Assembly: GCF_033568475.1 (NCBI RefSeq)
Contig: NC_133123.1
Location: 58,473,522-58,537,521, forward strand
DNA length: 64,000 bases
Origin: Henckelia pumila
Lineage: Eukaryota > Streptophyta > Magnoliopsida > Lamiales > Gesneriaceae
Direction: 5' to 3'
Below are positions 21,518 through 34,000 of the stretch, piece by piece. A program made the position numbers and the translations under genes. Under the pieces are notes generated by a model. It was given only the letters and a program-made list of their open reading frames with translations. It made no database searches and had not been told where the DNA came from. The stretch's first letter is position 1; each line of letters starts with the position of its first letter.

Positions 21518-21959
21518 GCTTGGCTGATCGACTGCTTTGAGAATATAGGTTGTATGTGCGTCTGTGTGCCTCTATATCTTTTCTCATCTCTCAACCGATC
21601 TTCATTGGATATTTATATCTTTGGTTTGCAATGGTCATGATCTTCAAATTTAGCCATTCAAATGTGTAGCCATTAATTTGTCCTGTAGCTTCTGACAATT
21701 GTACTCTGTTGTGTGGCATTTGTGTTTCTTCTTTTCTGTAGGATAAGTTCTTGTTGGCTCTTGGCTACAATAGATTCAGTTGAGCTTTATTCAGTCTTGT
21801 TCCACTCGACTGAGTGGCTTAACTAGTCCAGTCATCGTTTCATCCATTTAGCTTATGGAATAGCTAGCTGGCTTAAATTGACTTGTCCAATTGAGTAGCT
21901 TATGTTCAGTCGTGGACAAGTTTAGTCTTCAAAATGATTTTGCTTATATTATTTGTCAA
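21518..21959. other. Unclassified AT-rich sequence before the viral movement protein
   Basis: No coding sequence, LTR end or repeat that I can name. It may be intergenic sequence of the caulimovirid, since solo LTRs interrupt it on one side and the movement-protein remnant starts on the other. Confidence 0.35.
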
Positions 21960-21999
21960 CACCGAAAATTTGAAAGTTGTAACAGAAGATCAAGACAGA

Positions 22000-22490
22000 A
22001 ATAGCACGAAACATGTCTTTGATTCATATTGGAAGAGTCCAGATCATGATAAAAGCTACTTTCAAAGAAGGGATAGATTCACTTATAGATGTTATATACG
22101 ATAAAAGGATGGGTAATTTTCAAGATTCAATACTAGGAACCATCTCAGGAAATGTTCGTGCAGGAAATATTTTAGGATTTATTTATCCAAGAATTTCCTA
22201 GAACATGGCAGATCGAGACTTCAGCCAAGCCTCGACACTACATCAAAATTTCAAGGAAAAAAGATTGATAAAAGAAGGAAATATGCCATATTCTATTACC
22301 TACTAGGTATCGTATTCTTTATCTAATACACATCATTCAGAGTTGTTTATTGGACATGAGTTTATTGAAGTACCAGAAATATTTGAAAATTTTGCTCATG
22401 CGATATATCCAGATCGAGTTTCCATTAAGACAGGAAATTGATATACAGATCCAAGACAAAATGATTTTGCAAAGAAATCAAAGTTTTAGA
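22000..22490 (+). pseudogene. Caulimovirid movement-protein remnant (30K superfamily)
   Basis: Translation shows SLIHIGRVQIMIKATFKEG, then NFQDSILGTISGNVRAGNIL, then MADRDFSQASTLHQNF and, further on, FIGHEFIEVPEIFENFAHA. These match the order of blocks in caulimovirid movement proteins, which open plasmodesmata for cell-to-cell spread. Decayed. Confidence 0.82.
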
Positions 22491-22779
22491 TTAGAACCAA
22501 AGAGACTATATTTTCAATGATATAGAATCACTAGTTACATGTGGGGAAAAACACTTGTGCAATAAATCCTATCGTTACCAAAAAGCTTCTCGACCATCGG
22601 AAAGCTTAGATGTCTGGAGGGATGGAAAGAAGTCGAAATAGTATTTGATATTACAAGTCAGAGGAATCAGTTCTCTTGTAATACTATATACTATTTGGAA
22701 TAGCCAATAATAAGAATCTACCAAGGGGTAATACATATCTGAAACGTGGAGGTTAATATTAAGGGTGTTCCGCGAAAAG

Positions 22780-23040
22780 AACCAGATCGACTAGTTCTAG
22801 GTTTAGAGTATCTTGAGGAACACAAACATTGAAAACGTCTAGAAAATGGAATGAAATTTGTGGCAGAGGATTGGGTGTGGAAAATCCAATTACCACTAGT
22901 CCATTCTCGATATACATCTCAGTTGGGATGTTATATGAACAATATAAAGCATAATACATACTTTGCAGCTTATATTGATTCGAAAGCTGGAATCTGTACA
23001 ACAAAAAAAGGACTTTTTCCAAATGAATAGAAGAAGAACT
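22780..23040 (+). pseudogene. Caulimovirid aspartic protease remnant
   Basis: The plus-strand frame gives RLENGMKFVAEDWVWKI and then YFAAYIDSKAGICTTKKG, where the IDSKAG position corresponds to the retropepsin active-site loop in pararetroviruses. It lies between the movement protein and RT with no capsid region between them; capsid-like sequence is found instead at 16370-17056. Confidence 0.75.
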
Positions 23041-23539
23041 ACCTCAAATATCTGGACGTGATTTCTCAAAAAGAATCTTAATCTTATGCAAATTAAGAAA
23101 TTTGAAATTTTAATTGGGGGAGCTGGTCAAACACCTTGGTATAAAAACTAGAGTAGAAGATTAATGTTCACAACACTATGTGATCACAATGCATGGTGAT
23201 GAAGGAAAACTTCTATACCAAAAAAATGAAGGGCTCCAAAAGGTTTGAGGAAACAATGCTCCAAATAAGAATGGAACAAGAACTCTAACAAGAACAAATG
23301 GAGTTTTTTAAGATATTTTTACACCAAAAATAAGTAGAACTAGAAACGAAGGTATCCCTAGAAGATGCCAAGAGAAGGATTAAGAAAATTACAATGAAGA
23401 TCCTTTGGCTTGATGGGAAATAAACCCACTCCAAGCCAGCCTTAAAATTAAGGAAGACAAAGAGTATGAGTTTTTAATATGCAAGCCTATCCTGATGAAC
23501 ATAATTGATCAAAGGATATGCAGATTATTATCAAAGAAC

Positions 23540-24280
23540 ATTTGGACATTGGTTTGATAAAAGTAGGAGTATAACCATACAACATTCCGGGATTTATGGT
23601 AAGAAATCATGGTGAGATCAAAAGAAACAAACCTAGGTTAATCATTAATTATCAAGAAATAAATAAATCTTGGAATTTGATGGGTATTTCATACCAAGTA
23701 GAGATCACTTAATCAGTTTTATACACAATGTAAAAGTGTTCGCTAAATTTGATTGTGAGTCCGGATTCTATCAAATTCAGATGAAGGAGGAAAGCAAGAA
23801 ATTCACAGATTTCTCCACACCACGAGGTCATTATATTTGGGAAGTATTACCGATGGGATTGGCTAATGCACCATAGATATTTCAAAGAAAAATGGATAAT
23901 TTATTTAAAGATTATCTTGAGTTTATTTATGAAAATATTGATGATATTTTAATAGCATCTAAAATATGAATGAACACATAAAACATTTAGAAATGTTTTC
24001 TAAAGTTTGTAAGAAAGAAGGACTAGTTTTGTCCGAAAATAAATCAGTCATTGGTACAAGGAAAATTGAATTCCTTGGATTAGAATTAGATGAATCAAGA
24101 ATAATTCTGCAAGAACATGTTGTAAAAAAGGTGCATAATTTTTCGAAAAATCTCAAATACAAGAAGCAGCTTCAAAGCTTCCTAGGAGTTGTTAATTTTG
24201 CTGGAATGTTCATTAAAAATCTAGCAAAACACAAAAAAATATGCAGTCCACTGGTGAAGAAGGATGTTAGATTTGTATAG
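23540..24280 (+). pseudogene. Caulimovirid reverse transcriptase remnant
   Basis: Recognisable blocks in order: FIPSRDHLISFIHNVKVFAKFD, SGFYQIQMKEESKKFTDFST, LPMGLANAP, the catalytic block with IDDILIASK, EHIKHLEMFSKVCKKEG, and the thumb region QLQSFLGVVNFAGMFIKNLA. These are pararetroviral rather than Ty3 variants (GHYIWEVLPMGLANAP and the LNFA-type thumb). Interrupted by several breaks. Confidence 0.88.
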
Positions 24281-24284
24281 ACAG

Positions 24285-24532
24285 AAGACCATGCTAAGGG
24301 CCTTAGCCAATTAAAAGAGATTTGCAAGAATCTCTCAAAAATGGCTATCCCTGAAAATAAATATAAACTAGTGTTATACACAGATTCAAGTGACCATCGG
24401 TGGGCAGTGGTTCTTAAAAGCTCACACCAGATGGAAAAAAAAAAAACCATGTAGATGTTGCAGTGGTCTATTCTCAAAGGCAGAGGCAGCATGATGTCAT
24501 ATCAACGAAAAGGAGTTCTTTGTGGTGAAAAG
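24285..24532 (+). pseudogene. Caulimovirid RNase H, left part
   Basis: The frame gives MAIPENKYKLVLYTDSSDHRWAVVL, with the TD(S)S catalytic block of RNase H, and then the ISTKRS block next to the Ty3 insertion. The remaining part lies at 53818-54060, beyond the nested stack. Confidence 0.78.
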
Positions 24533-25615
24533 TGTAGTGACCCGCGCCGTGATCACCTACTAATCAGAACTTAAGCATGCAATTAATTAATAAAATAATC
24601 TTAATCAGAGTAACTTTGGAATTAAAGAAACTCAAATACCTTGTAAACAAAACCTAGTGGTCAACCCTGCTATCCAGCCTTGGTCACCACCTAACCTCCC
24701 TGTCTCCTGGAGAACTACCTGCAACTGCCCCATGGAATAGGGCATCCAGCCAATAGAAAATAACCGGAAGTGAGCCTAACATGCTCAGTACTAGAGTAAG
24801 AGTATACGGTGTTATGTGTGCATGTATGCAAATGAACTGGGTACCAAGACTCTCCGGTCAAGAAACAAGCTCAAAGACCGGGCCCAGGGTATATAGCACG
24901 CTGCGCCGTCATCTCAGGAGGTGGCTCATATACCCAGTGGATAATGGTGACCTGATACTAGTACATGTGTCCAACCATAAAGGTGACCTGACACAAGACT
25001 TACGTATCCAATCATCCACAAACTCGTAGGGTGAGCACCTTACTACAAGATACCTCTAAGGTAAAGGCTCAATATGCTCATGTATGCAACATACAGTCAT
25101 GACATGCTGTATATAAAGGCATATAAAACATGAAATCACATAATCCATGCAAACACATAATACATGCATACTCAATCTGGATATCTCGAATAATACTTCC
25201 GTACCTTTCTAAGGCAGATCCTAGAATCTCCCCCTCAAGGTCCAAGACTACCATGCAGCACTACAACATAAATAACCATGCATTACATAGCATGCCAAAC
25301 ATCACCTACTAGGCTCTAAAAGCCTTAATTAAACTATAGTCTACTCTATATTTACTATAGGGAACCAAAGTCATACCTTCGCCCGTTGTCAGCCCGTTAA
25401 TGACGCATGCCCCAGAGCCTGGGCATAACCTAGCTATGACCCCTAGACGCCTCGCCAGAGCTCCGCCGCCTGGCTGCTACTGCGGACACTGTCTGCTATA
25501 AAAAAAAATACTATTTCCTACTCCAACTCTTAAGAAAAAGTCCCGAAGCCCTTAAATAGAGCGATTACCGGGAGAGGAGAGGAAAAATTGCACTTCAAAA
25601 TAAGGGATTCGGACC

Positions 25616-25627
25616 CCTATTTATAGG
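25616..25627 (-). promoter_or_regulatory. TATA box of the chromovirus-like 3' LTR
   Basis: CCTATAAATAGG on the minus strand, a near-palindromic plant TATA consensus. The other LTR has the same box at 53493-53504. The transcription start is expected about 30 bp to the left, which places the GC palindromes in the proximal promoter. Confidence 0.8.
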
Positions 25628-25630
25628 CAG

Positions 25631-25800
25631 AGTTCGGACGGTCCGAACTAGGTTCTGACGGTCCGAACTGCCACTTGTCCGAGCCGTTTAGACACCTGGG
25701 CTCTGCTGAATTTGGACGGCCCGAACTGGTCCGTATGTTCCGAACTTTTTTGGTCCTTCCGAACTTATTTTTGGACCCCCGGGACCTACCCTACGATTTT
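25631..25800. repeat. GC-rich palindrome cluster (TTCGGACGGTCCGAA family)
   Basis: AGTTCGGACGGTCCGAACT (25631-25649) is a perfect 19-base palindrome, followed by near-copies (TTCTGACGGTCCGAACT, TTTGGACGGCCCGAACT, GTTCCGAACTT, CCTTCCGAACTT). The matching cluster in the other LTR is at 53508-53680. It lies 4 bp upstream of the TATA box in element sense. Confidence 0.9.
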
Positions 25801-25940
25801 CGAACGTTCCAGATCTGATTTTCCACTTATTTACACCAAATAAGGACTCTTAAACATGTTTTGACACTTTTAAAATTCTATGTCATTTTCTAACATGTTT
25901 GAAATCACTTAATCTTGTAAAATGGAACCGGGCTACTACA

Positions 25941-25954
25941 TTCTCCCCCTACTT
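25941..25954 (-). promoter_or_regulatory. Polypurine tract of the chromovirus-like element
   Basis: Minus-strand AAGTAGGGGGAGAA immediately before the LTR start at 25940. This is the plus-strand DNA primer site of the element and confirms that 24533-25940 is its 3' LTR. Confidence 0.85.
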
Positions 25955-26255
25955 AAGATATTTTGTCATCGAACAATCTTAAGTACTGAATGCTGTAAAA
26001 TACTGCATAAACAACTATTATTTAAACTGATTCATTTTTACAAGTTACAACCTGAAAATACAACACTTCAAAATAGCCCTGGATAATCTGTACACATACG
26101 ACTCTCAAGTTCCCAAGTGGCCTCCTCAGTGCCTCGGTGTTGCCACTAAAATAGAACAAGAGGAATGGTCTTGCTGCATAAAAACCTTATCCTTATGACC
26201 TATAATACGCAAATATCTCTCCACGTATGTCAAATATGAGTCCAACTGTACCTCA
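25955..26255 (-). pseudogene. Ty3 integrase C-terminal tail (left of the copia insertion)
   Basis: Minus-strand translations give VQLDSYLTYVERYLRIIGHKDKV and, nearer the purine tract, traces of the usual EEATWELE end of chromovirus integrases. It is the continuation of 37879-38114 on the other side of the copia element. Confidence 0.75.
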
Positions 26256-29200
26256 TGTTGGAGAACGCGGCGATCAGATCAATCAGGATTGATACCCGGT
26301 GCAGCGGAAGTTTAAAAATTTTATATGGAACGATTCCATAATGGGTATCAACCTTACGATTAAATTGTGTGTGTAAAAATTAAATAACAATTATAAAATT
26401 TTTACCTCCAATCTCGAAGCGAGATTATGGACACCAACAGATTTCTCTGCTCTTGTTGTATATCCCTGGAACTGATGGATGAACTGTTCTTCAATCAGGT
26501 CCACGAACGGATGTTTAATCCCTCTGATAGATTGCACTAGAAAATCTATCAGAAGTTTCTACGAAGAGATTAACGAATTTGATCCGTTAAACCAGACTGT
26601 AATTCAAAATTCACAGACTGGATTTTCCGAGCAGAGGGGAGAAGGGGGGCGGCCACTACTGAGAGAAAAATAGGGTTTTTTCGAAAATTGTGACCTGTTG
26701 TGTGTAATTTCTGTACTGCAATAACTTATTTATAATGTAGGCCACTAACAGCTTAGGGCCCATTAGTCATAAGTTCAAGCCCGACAAGCAAAGCCCGCAT
26801 GTTCAGAAATTAATATAAAATTCATCGTGACTCTGATTGATAAACCGATTTCACCATGTGCACAAAAACCATTTCTGCACCTTTTAAAGTCAAGATAAAT
26901 TTTTCTGAATCCGAATTCAGTGATTTCCAAAAATTCTCATCCCTATGTCATTTTAGGAAATCTTACTCCTCTACTCATAAATAAGAAGTCCAACTTCTTT
27001 GTTCATTAAATTTAACTCTTTAAATTTAACTATCTCAACGGGGATTAAAAATCCATTACTCTGTGTGACCCTCAATGGTTCAGGGATACAGCTAGCCGTG
27101 GGCTCACAACTCCTTGTGACTCGGAACAACAATTTCCGACTTGCCCATCGAATCATGGTATGAGCGCCTAGCAACATCGCCCCATGATTCCCTAGGTATC
27201 ACTGATAGTGCCTGCAAGAACCAATAGATTTTGGTTAGCGTACAGTACGGTCCCTTCATCCATATATCCCGATCGAATCAACAACCATTGGTATATCGAG
27301 AGTTGTTCGAGATTCGATAACTATGCAATACATCTTGAAGATCAAATAGTGACATCGCATGTGTTACTCGTTGGAAAACGCGGCGATCAGATCAATCAGG
27401 ATTGATACCCGGTGCAGCGGAAGTTTAAAAATTTTATATGGAACGATTCCATATTGGGTATCAAAACTTAACGATTAAATTGTGCGTAAAAATTAAATAA
27501 CTATTATAAATTTTTACCTCTAATCTCGAATCGAGATTTTGGACACCAACAGATTGCTCTGCTCTTGTTGTATATCCCTGGAACTGATGGACGAACTGTT
27601 CTTCAATCAGGTCCACGAACGGATATTTAATCCCTCTGATAGATTGCACTAGGAAATCTATCAGAAGTTTCTACGAATAGATTAACGAATTTGATCCGTT
27701 AAACTAGAATGTAAATCAAAATTCACAGACTGGATTTTCCGAGCAGAGGGGAGAAAGGGGGCGGCCACTACTGAGAGAAAAATAGGGTTTTTTCGAAAAT
27801 TGTGACCTGTTGTGTGTAATTTCTGTACTGCAATAACTTATTTATAATGTAGGCCACTAACAGCTTAGGGCCCATTAGTCATAAGTTCAAGCCCGACAAG
27901 CAAAGCCCGCATGTTCAGAAATTAATATAAAATTCATCGTGACTCTGATTGATAAACCGATTTCACCAATGTGCACAAAAACCATTTCTGCACCTTTTAA
28001 AGTCAAGATAAATTTTTCTGAATCCGAATTCAGTGATTTCCAAAAATTCTCATCCCTATGTCATTTTAGGAAATCTTACTCCTCTACTCATAAATAAGAA
28101 GTCCAACTTCTTTGTTCATTAAATTTAACTCTTTAAATTTAACTATCTCAACGGGGATTAAAAATTCATTACTCTGTGTGACCCTCAATGGTTCAGGGAT
28201 ACAGCTAGCCGTGGGCTCACAACTCCTTGTGACTCGGAACAACAATTTCCGACTTGCCCATCGAATCATGGTATGAGCGCCTAGCAACATCGCCCCATGA
28301 TTCCCTAGGTATCACTGATAGTGCCTGCAAGAACCAATAGATTTTGGTTAGCGTACAGTACGGTCCCTTCATCCATATATCCCGATCGAATCAACAACCA
28401 TTGGTATATCGAGAGTTGTTCGAGATTCGATAACTATGCAATACATCTTGAAGATCAAATAGTGACATCGCATGTGTTACTCGTTGGAAAACGCGGCGAT
28501 CAGATCAATCAGGATTGATACCCGGTGCAGCGGAAGTTTAAAAATTTTATATGGAACGATTCCATATTGGGTATCAAAACTTAACGATTAAATTGTGCGT
28601 AAAAATTAAATAACTATTATAAATTTTTACCTCTAATCTCGAATCGAGATTTTGGACACCAACAGATTGCTCTGCTCTTGTTGTATATCCCTGGAACTGA
28701 TGGACGAACTGTTCTTCAATCAGGTCCACGAACGGATATTTAATCCCTCTGATAGATTGCACTAGGAAATCTATCAGAAGTTTCTACGAATAGATTAACG
28801 AATTTGATCCGTTAAACTAGAATGTAAATCAAAATTCACAGACTGGATTTTCCGAGCAGAGGGGAGAAAGGGGGCGGCCACTACTGAGAGAAAAATAGGG
28901 TTTTTTCGAAAATTGTGACCTGTTGTGTGTAATTTCTGTACTGCAATAACTTATTTATAATGTAGGCCACTAACAACTTAGGGCCCATTAGTCATAAGTT
29001 CAAGCCCGACAAGCAAAGCCCGCATGTTCAGAAATTAATATAAAATTCATTGTGACTCCGATTGATAAACCGATTTCACCAATGTGTACAGAAACCATTT
29101 CTGCACCTTTTAAAGTCAAGATAAATTTTTCTGAATCCGAATTCAGTGATTTCCAAAAATGCCCATCCCTATGTCATTTTAGGAAATCTTACTCCTCTAC

Positions 29201-31056
29201 TCATAATTAAGAAGTCCAACTTCTTTGTTCATTAAATTTAACTCTTTAAATTTAACTATCTCAACGGGGATTAAAAATCCATTACTCTGTGTGACCCTCA
29301 ATGGTTCAGGGATACAGCTAGCCGTGGGCTCACAACTCCTTGTGACTCGGAACAACAATTTCCGACTTGCCCATCGAATCATGGTATGAGCGCCTAGCAA
29401 CATCGCCCCATAATTCCCTAGGTATCACTGATAGTGCCTGCAAGAACCAATAGATTTTGGTTAGCGTACAGTACGGTCCCTTCATCCATATATCCCGATC
29501 GAATCAACAACCATTGGTATATCGAGAGTCGTTCGAGATTCGATAACTATGCAATACATCTTGAAGATCAAATAGTGACATCGCATGTGCTACTAAGAAA
29601 CCATTTCTTAAATCACATCATGTACTCTGGCCAGAGATTCGTCACACTAATATCTCCTCAGATCGCATAGGATATCCACACTCGCAAGTATGTGGTGAAT
29701 CCTTGACAACAAAGCATCGACTCCTATATGTGTTGTAACTGTACCCAATCTCGACACCTGATGACCCCAATAGAGTCGGTAAACGAGTCAAAGCACAGTA
29801 CTAGCATATAGAGTCTCAATGATGTTTCAAGTAGTAAGGACTAATGGTGTACAACCAAAACCGCGGACTTTATCCACTCGATAAGTGATAACCACTTGGA
29901 AAGTCCGGGTAGGGTAGTTCGATCATTCATCATATGAATATCCATTTGCATGCTTCGAACATCTCTATGTTCCTTACCAATGAAACGTGGTACTCTGCAT
30001 CGCAAATGCTAGTCTCAAACTCGAGCGATCCTTATCCTTATTATCGGACGGCTCAATCGACTAGGAACAGTTTAGAATATACAGTGACTATAAGATGTGT
30101 TTCATGATAGACATCCCCATGTACTACCACATCTTACATACACTATAGTATATTCAAGGTCTTTATCAAAACAACAATAGTATATCACAATATAACAATA
30201 TGAAGAAAGATAAAGTCATTGCCATTAATAAAAGTGTAAATTATATTAAACAAAAGATTGTTTATACAAAGAGTCATCAAAGCCCTTAGCCACAAGTTGG
30301 CTCACCGGGCACCCACTCTTTCATTACTAAGAAACCATTTCTTAAAACACATCATGTACTCTGGCCAGAGATTCGTCATACTAATATCTCCTCAGATCGC
30401 ATAGGATATCCACACTCGCAAGTATGTGGTGAATCCTTGACAACAAAGCATCGACTCCTATATGTGTTGTAACTGTACCCAATCCCGACACCTGATGACC
30501 CCAATAGAGTCGGTAAACGAGTCAAAGCACAGTACTAGCATATAGAGTCTCAATGATGTTTCAAGTAGTAAGGACTAATGGTGTAAAACCAAAACCGCGG
30601 ACTTTATCCACTCGATAAGTGATAACCACTTGGAAAGTCCGGATAGGGTAGTTCGATCATTCATCATATGAATATCCATTTGCATGCTTCGAACATCTCT
30701 ATGTTCCTTACCAATGAAACGTGGTACTCTGCATCGCAAATGCTAGTCTCAAACTCGAGCGATCCTTATCCTTATTATCGGACGGCTCAATTGACTAGGA
30801 ACAGTTTAGAATATACAGTGACTATAAGATGTGTTTCATGATAGACATCTCCATGTTCTACCACATCTTACATACACTATAGTATATTCAAGGTCTTTAT
30901 CAAACAACAATAGTATATCACAATATAACAATATGAAGAAAGATAAAGTCATTGCCATTAATAAAAGTGTAAATTATATTAAACAAAATATTGTTTATAC
31001 AAAGAGTCATCAAAGCCCTTAGCCACAAGTTGGCTCACCGGGCACCCACTCTTTCA
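26256..31056 (-). repeat. 3' LTR of the copia element, amplified to A-A-A-B-B (4.8 kb)
   Basis: Block A is 1113 bp and occurs at about 26258-27370, 27371-28483 and 28484-29590. Block B is 733 bp and occurs at 29591-30323 and 30324-31056. One A plus one B (about 1840 bp) equals the single LTR seen at 57625-59487. A2 and A3 are almost identical to each other; A1 differs from them near its left end and there agrees with the 5' LTR. B1 and B2 also differ at only a few sites. The near identity means recent duplication, or possibly an assembly artefact. Confidence 0.93.
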
Positions 31057-31073
31057 ATCTCCCACTTGCCCTA
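31057..31073 (-). promoter_or_regulatory. Polypurine tract of the minus-strand copia
   Basis: Minus-strand TAGGGCAAGTGGGAGAT directly before the 3' LTR start TGAAAGAGTGGG. It overlaps the end of the pol frame. Confidence 0.85.
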
Positions 31074-34000
31074 AAGCCAACTAGTCATACTACGTAGACC
31101 CATTGCTTCGCGATGTTTGTCAAATAATGGTCCTGGCAAGGGCTTAGTAAGTGGATCAGCGATATTGTCTGCAGAGGCCACTCTTTCGACAGTGATGTCT
31201 CCTCTTTCCACAATCTCCCGGATGATGTGGTATTTCCTCAGTACGTGTTTGGATCTTTGATGAGACCTTGGTTCCTTTGCCTGAGCAACGGCACCCGTGT
31301 TGTCACAGTACACCGGGACTGGACCAACAACTTCAGGAATGACGCCCAACTCTTGGACGAAATTCCTCATCCAAACGGCCTCTTTAGCAGCAGCTGATGC
31401 TGCAATGTATTCTGCTTCAGTGGTGAAATCCGCTGTGGTGTCTTGCTTGGAACTCTTCCAAGAGACAGCACCGCCATTGAGCATGAACACAAATCCAGAG
31501 GTTGACTTCGAGTCATCCACGTCACTTTGGAAGCTAGAGTCGGTATAGCCTTCCAATTTTAGTTCTCTTCCTCCATATACCATGAACATATTCTTAGTCC
31601 TTCGTAAGTACTTAAGAATGTCCTTCACGGCTTTCCAATGCATTTGACCGGGATTAGCTTGATATCTGCTCGTGACACTCAGAGCAAATGCTACATCCGG
31701 TCTGGTAGATATCATCCCATACATGATACTACCTATGGCTGACGCATATGGTACATGTGTCATTTTCTCTATCTCTTCATCTGTCTTAGGACACATAGAC
31801 TTGGATAGAGAAACTCCATGACACATGGGTAGATGTCCTCTCTTGGACCCATCCATTGAAAACCGTTTCAATATGGTGTCGATGTAGGTTGATTGAGTGA
31901 GTCCTATCATTCTCTTAGATCTATCTCTATAGATCTGTATCCCAAGAATATAGGATGCCTCACCCAAATCCTTCATCGAGAATCTACCTGATAACCATAT
32001 CTTTGTTGACTGCAACATCCCTACGTCATTCCCAATGAGTAGGATGTCATCAACATAAAGTACTAAGAATGTCACAGCATCCTTAACTACTTTCTTGTAC
32101 ACGCATGGTTCCTCCGGGTTCTTGATGAAACCAAAATCTTTTATTGTTTCATCAAATTTCTGGTTCCAACTTCTTGATGCTTGTTTTAGACCATAAATTG
32201 ATCTCTGAAGCTTGCATACCTTATGCTCGCTTCCCATGGATGTGTACCCCTCAGGCTTCTTCATATAGATTTCTTCCTTAATGTCTCCATTAAGAAAAGC
32301 AGTCTTCACATCCATTTGCCATATCTCATAGTCATACCAAGCAGCTATGGCAATAAGGATTCTTATGGACTTGAACATTGCAACTGGTAAAAAGGTTTCA
32401 TCATAGTCAACTCCTTGTCTTTGAGTATAACCTTTCGCCACCAATCGCGCCTTGTAGGTCAATACCTTACCATCAGGCCCAAGCTTTCTCTTGTAGATCC
32501 ATTTACACCCTATTGGAACAATTCCATCGGGAGGATCTATTAAAGACCAAACTTGGTTTGTATGCATCGAATCTATTTCCGACTGCATAGCTTCAAGCCA
32601 TAAATTTGAATCCGCATCAGAAATTGCTTCCTTGAAGTTTCTTGGATCACATCCAACATCGGGTTCATCTTGATCCCCTTCAAGAAGAAGACCATATCGA
32701 ATAGGAGGTCTAGAAGTCCTCTCGGATCTTCTAGGTACAGGCGTGTCTATCAATGGTTCCTGAGGTGTAGGATCGTTATTTTGTATTTCGGGTTCTTCTT
32801 GAATTTCTTCGAGTTCCATCATCTCGCCTTTCTTATCCAATAAGAACTCCTTCTCCAAGAAGGTGGCATTCCTTGAAACAAACACCTTTGTTTCAGCAGG
32901 ATAATAGAAATAATATCCGATTGAATTCTTCGGATATCCTACAAAATAACATAAGCTGGATCGACTATCCAACTTATCTCCCACTGTCCGCTTCACATAA
33001 GCAGGACATCCCCAAATCCTCAAGTACGAATACTTAGGAGCTTTGCCATTCCATAACTCGTATGGTGTTTTGTCCACTGCTTTAGTGTGGACGTTGTTCA
33101 ACAACAATACCGCCGTTTCAAGCGCATAGCCCCAAAACGAAGGTGGAAGCTCAGTGAAGCTCATCATGGACCGAACCATGTCCAACAAAGTTCGATTACG
33201 ACGCTCCGATACACCATTAAGCTGTGGTGTCATAGGAGGAGTCCACTGAGAGAGAATCCCATTCTCTTTTAGATAGTCCAAAAACTCGGTACTTAAGTAT
33301 TCTCCACCTCGATCCGATCGAAGTGCTTTAATACTTTTACCTAGCTTGTTTTCTACTTCAGCCTTGAATTCTTTGAACTTTTCAAATGCTTCAGACTTAT
33401 ATTTCATTAAATATAAATACCCATACCTCGAATAATCATCAGTAAAGGTAATGAAGTAGGTGTGGCCATATTGAGTACCAACTCTAAATGGACCACAAAC
33501 ATCTGTATGGATCAAATCCAACAGATTTTGACTACGCTCAGGTTTCCCCTTAAAAGGAGATTTAGTCATTTTTCCTTTTAGGCAGGATTCACAAGTAGGT
33601 AGAGAGTTAATATCAGACATATCAAACATGCCCTCTCCCACTAGCTTGTTCATCCTCCTTGAGGAAATATGACCTAGCCTAGCGTGCCAAAGGTTTGCCG
33701 GGTTTTGGCTATCGATTTTCCTTTTGTTTGTTGTTGCCGGTTTATCAACATAATTTATTGGAACGTCTTTCAGTTTTAAGTTGTATAGATCGTTTTCAAG
33801 TTGTCCATTTCCAATCAAACATTCATTCTTGTAAATATTGCAAATCCCATTCACAAAATTGCAAGAATAACCATCTCTATCAAGCATAGAAACAGAAATA
33901 ATGTTTTTAATCAAATCTGGAACAAATAAAACATCTCTTAAAAGTAACTTAAAATCGTTCTGCAAAAATAAATAAACATCTCCCACAGCTTTAGCTTCAA

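Larger units (their letters stand above)
21960..24532 (+). mobile_element. Endogenous caulimovirid: movement protein, protease, RT, start of RNase H
   Basis: Plus-strand remains of a plant pararetrovirus polyprotein in the order movement protein (about 22000-22480), protease (about 22780-23040), reverse transcriptase (about 23540-24280) and RNase H (from 24285). A Ty3 element at 24533 splits the RNase H, which resumes at 53818. The copy is old, with well over ten breaks. The wording is closest to Petuvirus/Florendovirus-like endogenous viruses, from memory. Such integrations are fossils of past infection. Confidence 0.88.
24533..25940 (-). repeat. 3' LTR of the chromovirus-like element
   Basis: Ends in minus sense: TGTAGTAGCCCGG at 25940 and GGGTCACTACA at 24533. 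A TATA-like box (CCTATAAATAGG, minus sense) lies at 25616-25627 and directly upstream of it is a cluster of GC-rich palindromes (25631-25800). The 24780-25030 part has a readable but non-coding frame that both LTRs share. Confidence 0.9.

Noticed and set aside
24781-25029. An 82-residue frame shared with 52685-52891
   Set aside because: Both copies are in the two LTRs of the same element, on the strand opposite to it. Sharing is due to LTR identity and not to coding constraint.
26971-29670. Repeated 60-80-residue frames on both strands
   Set aside because: They recur because the LTR block A is tandemly repeated, and similar ones appear in the LTR at 57625-59487. They are LTR sequence.
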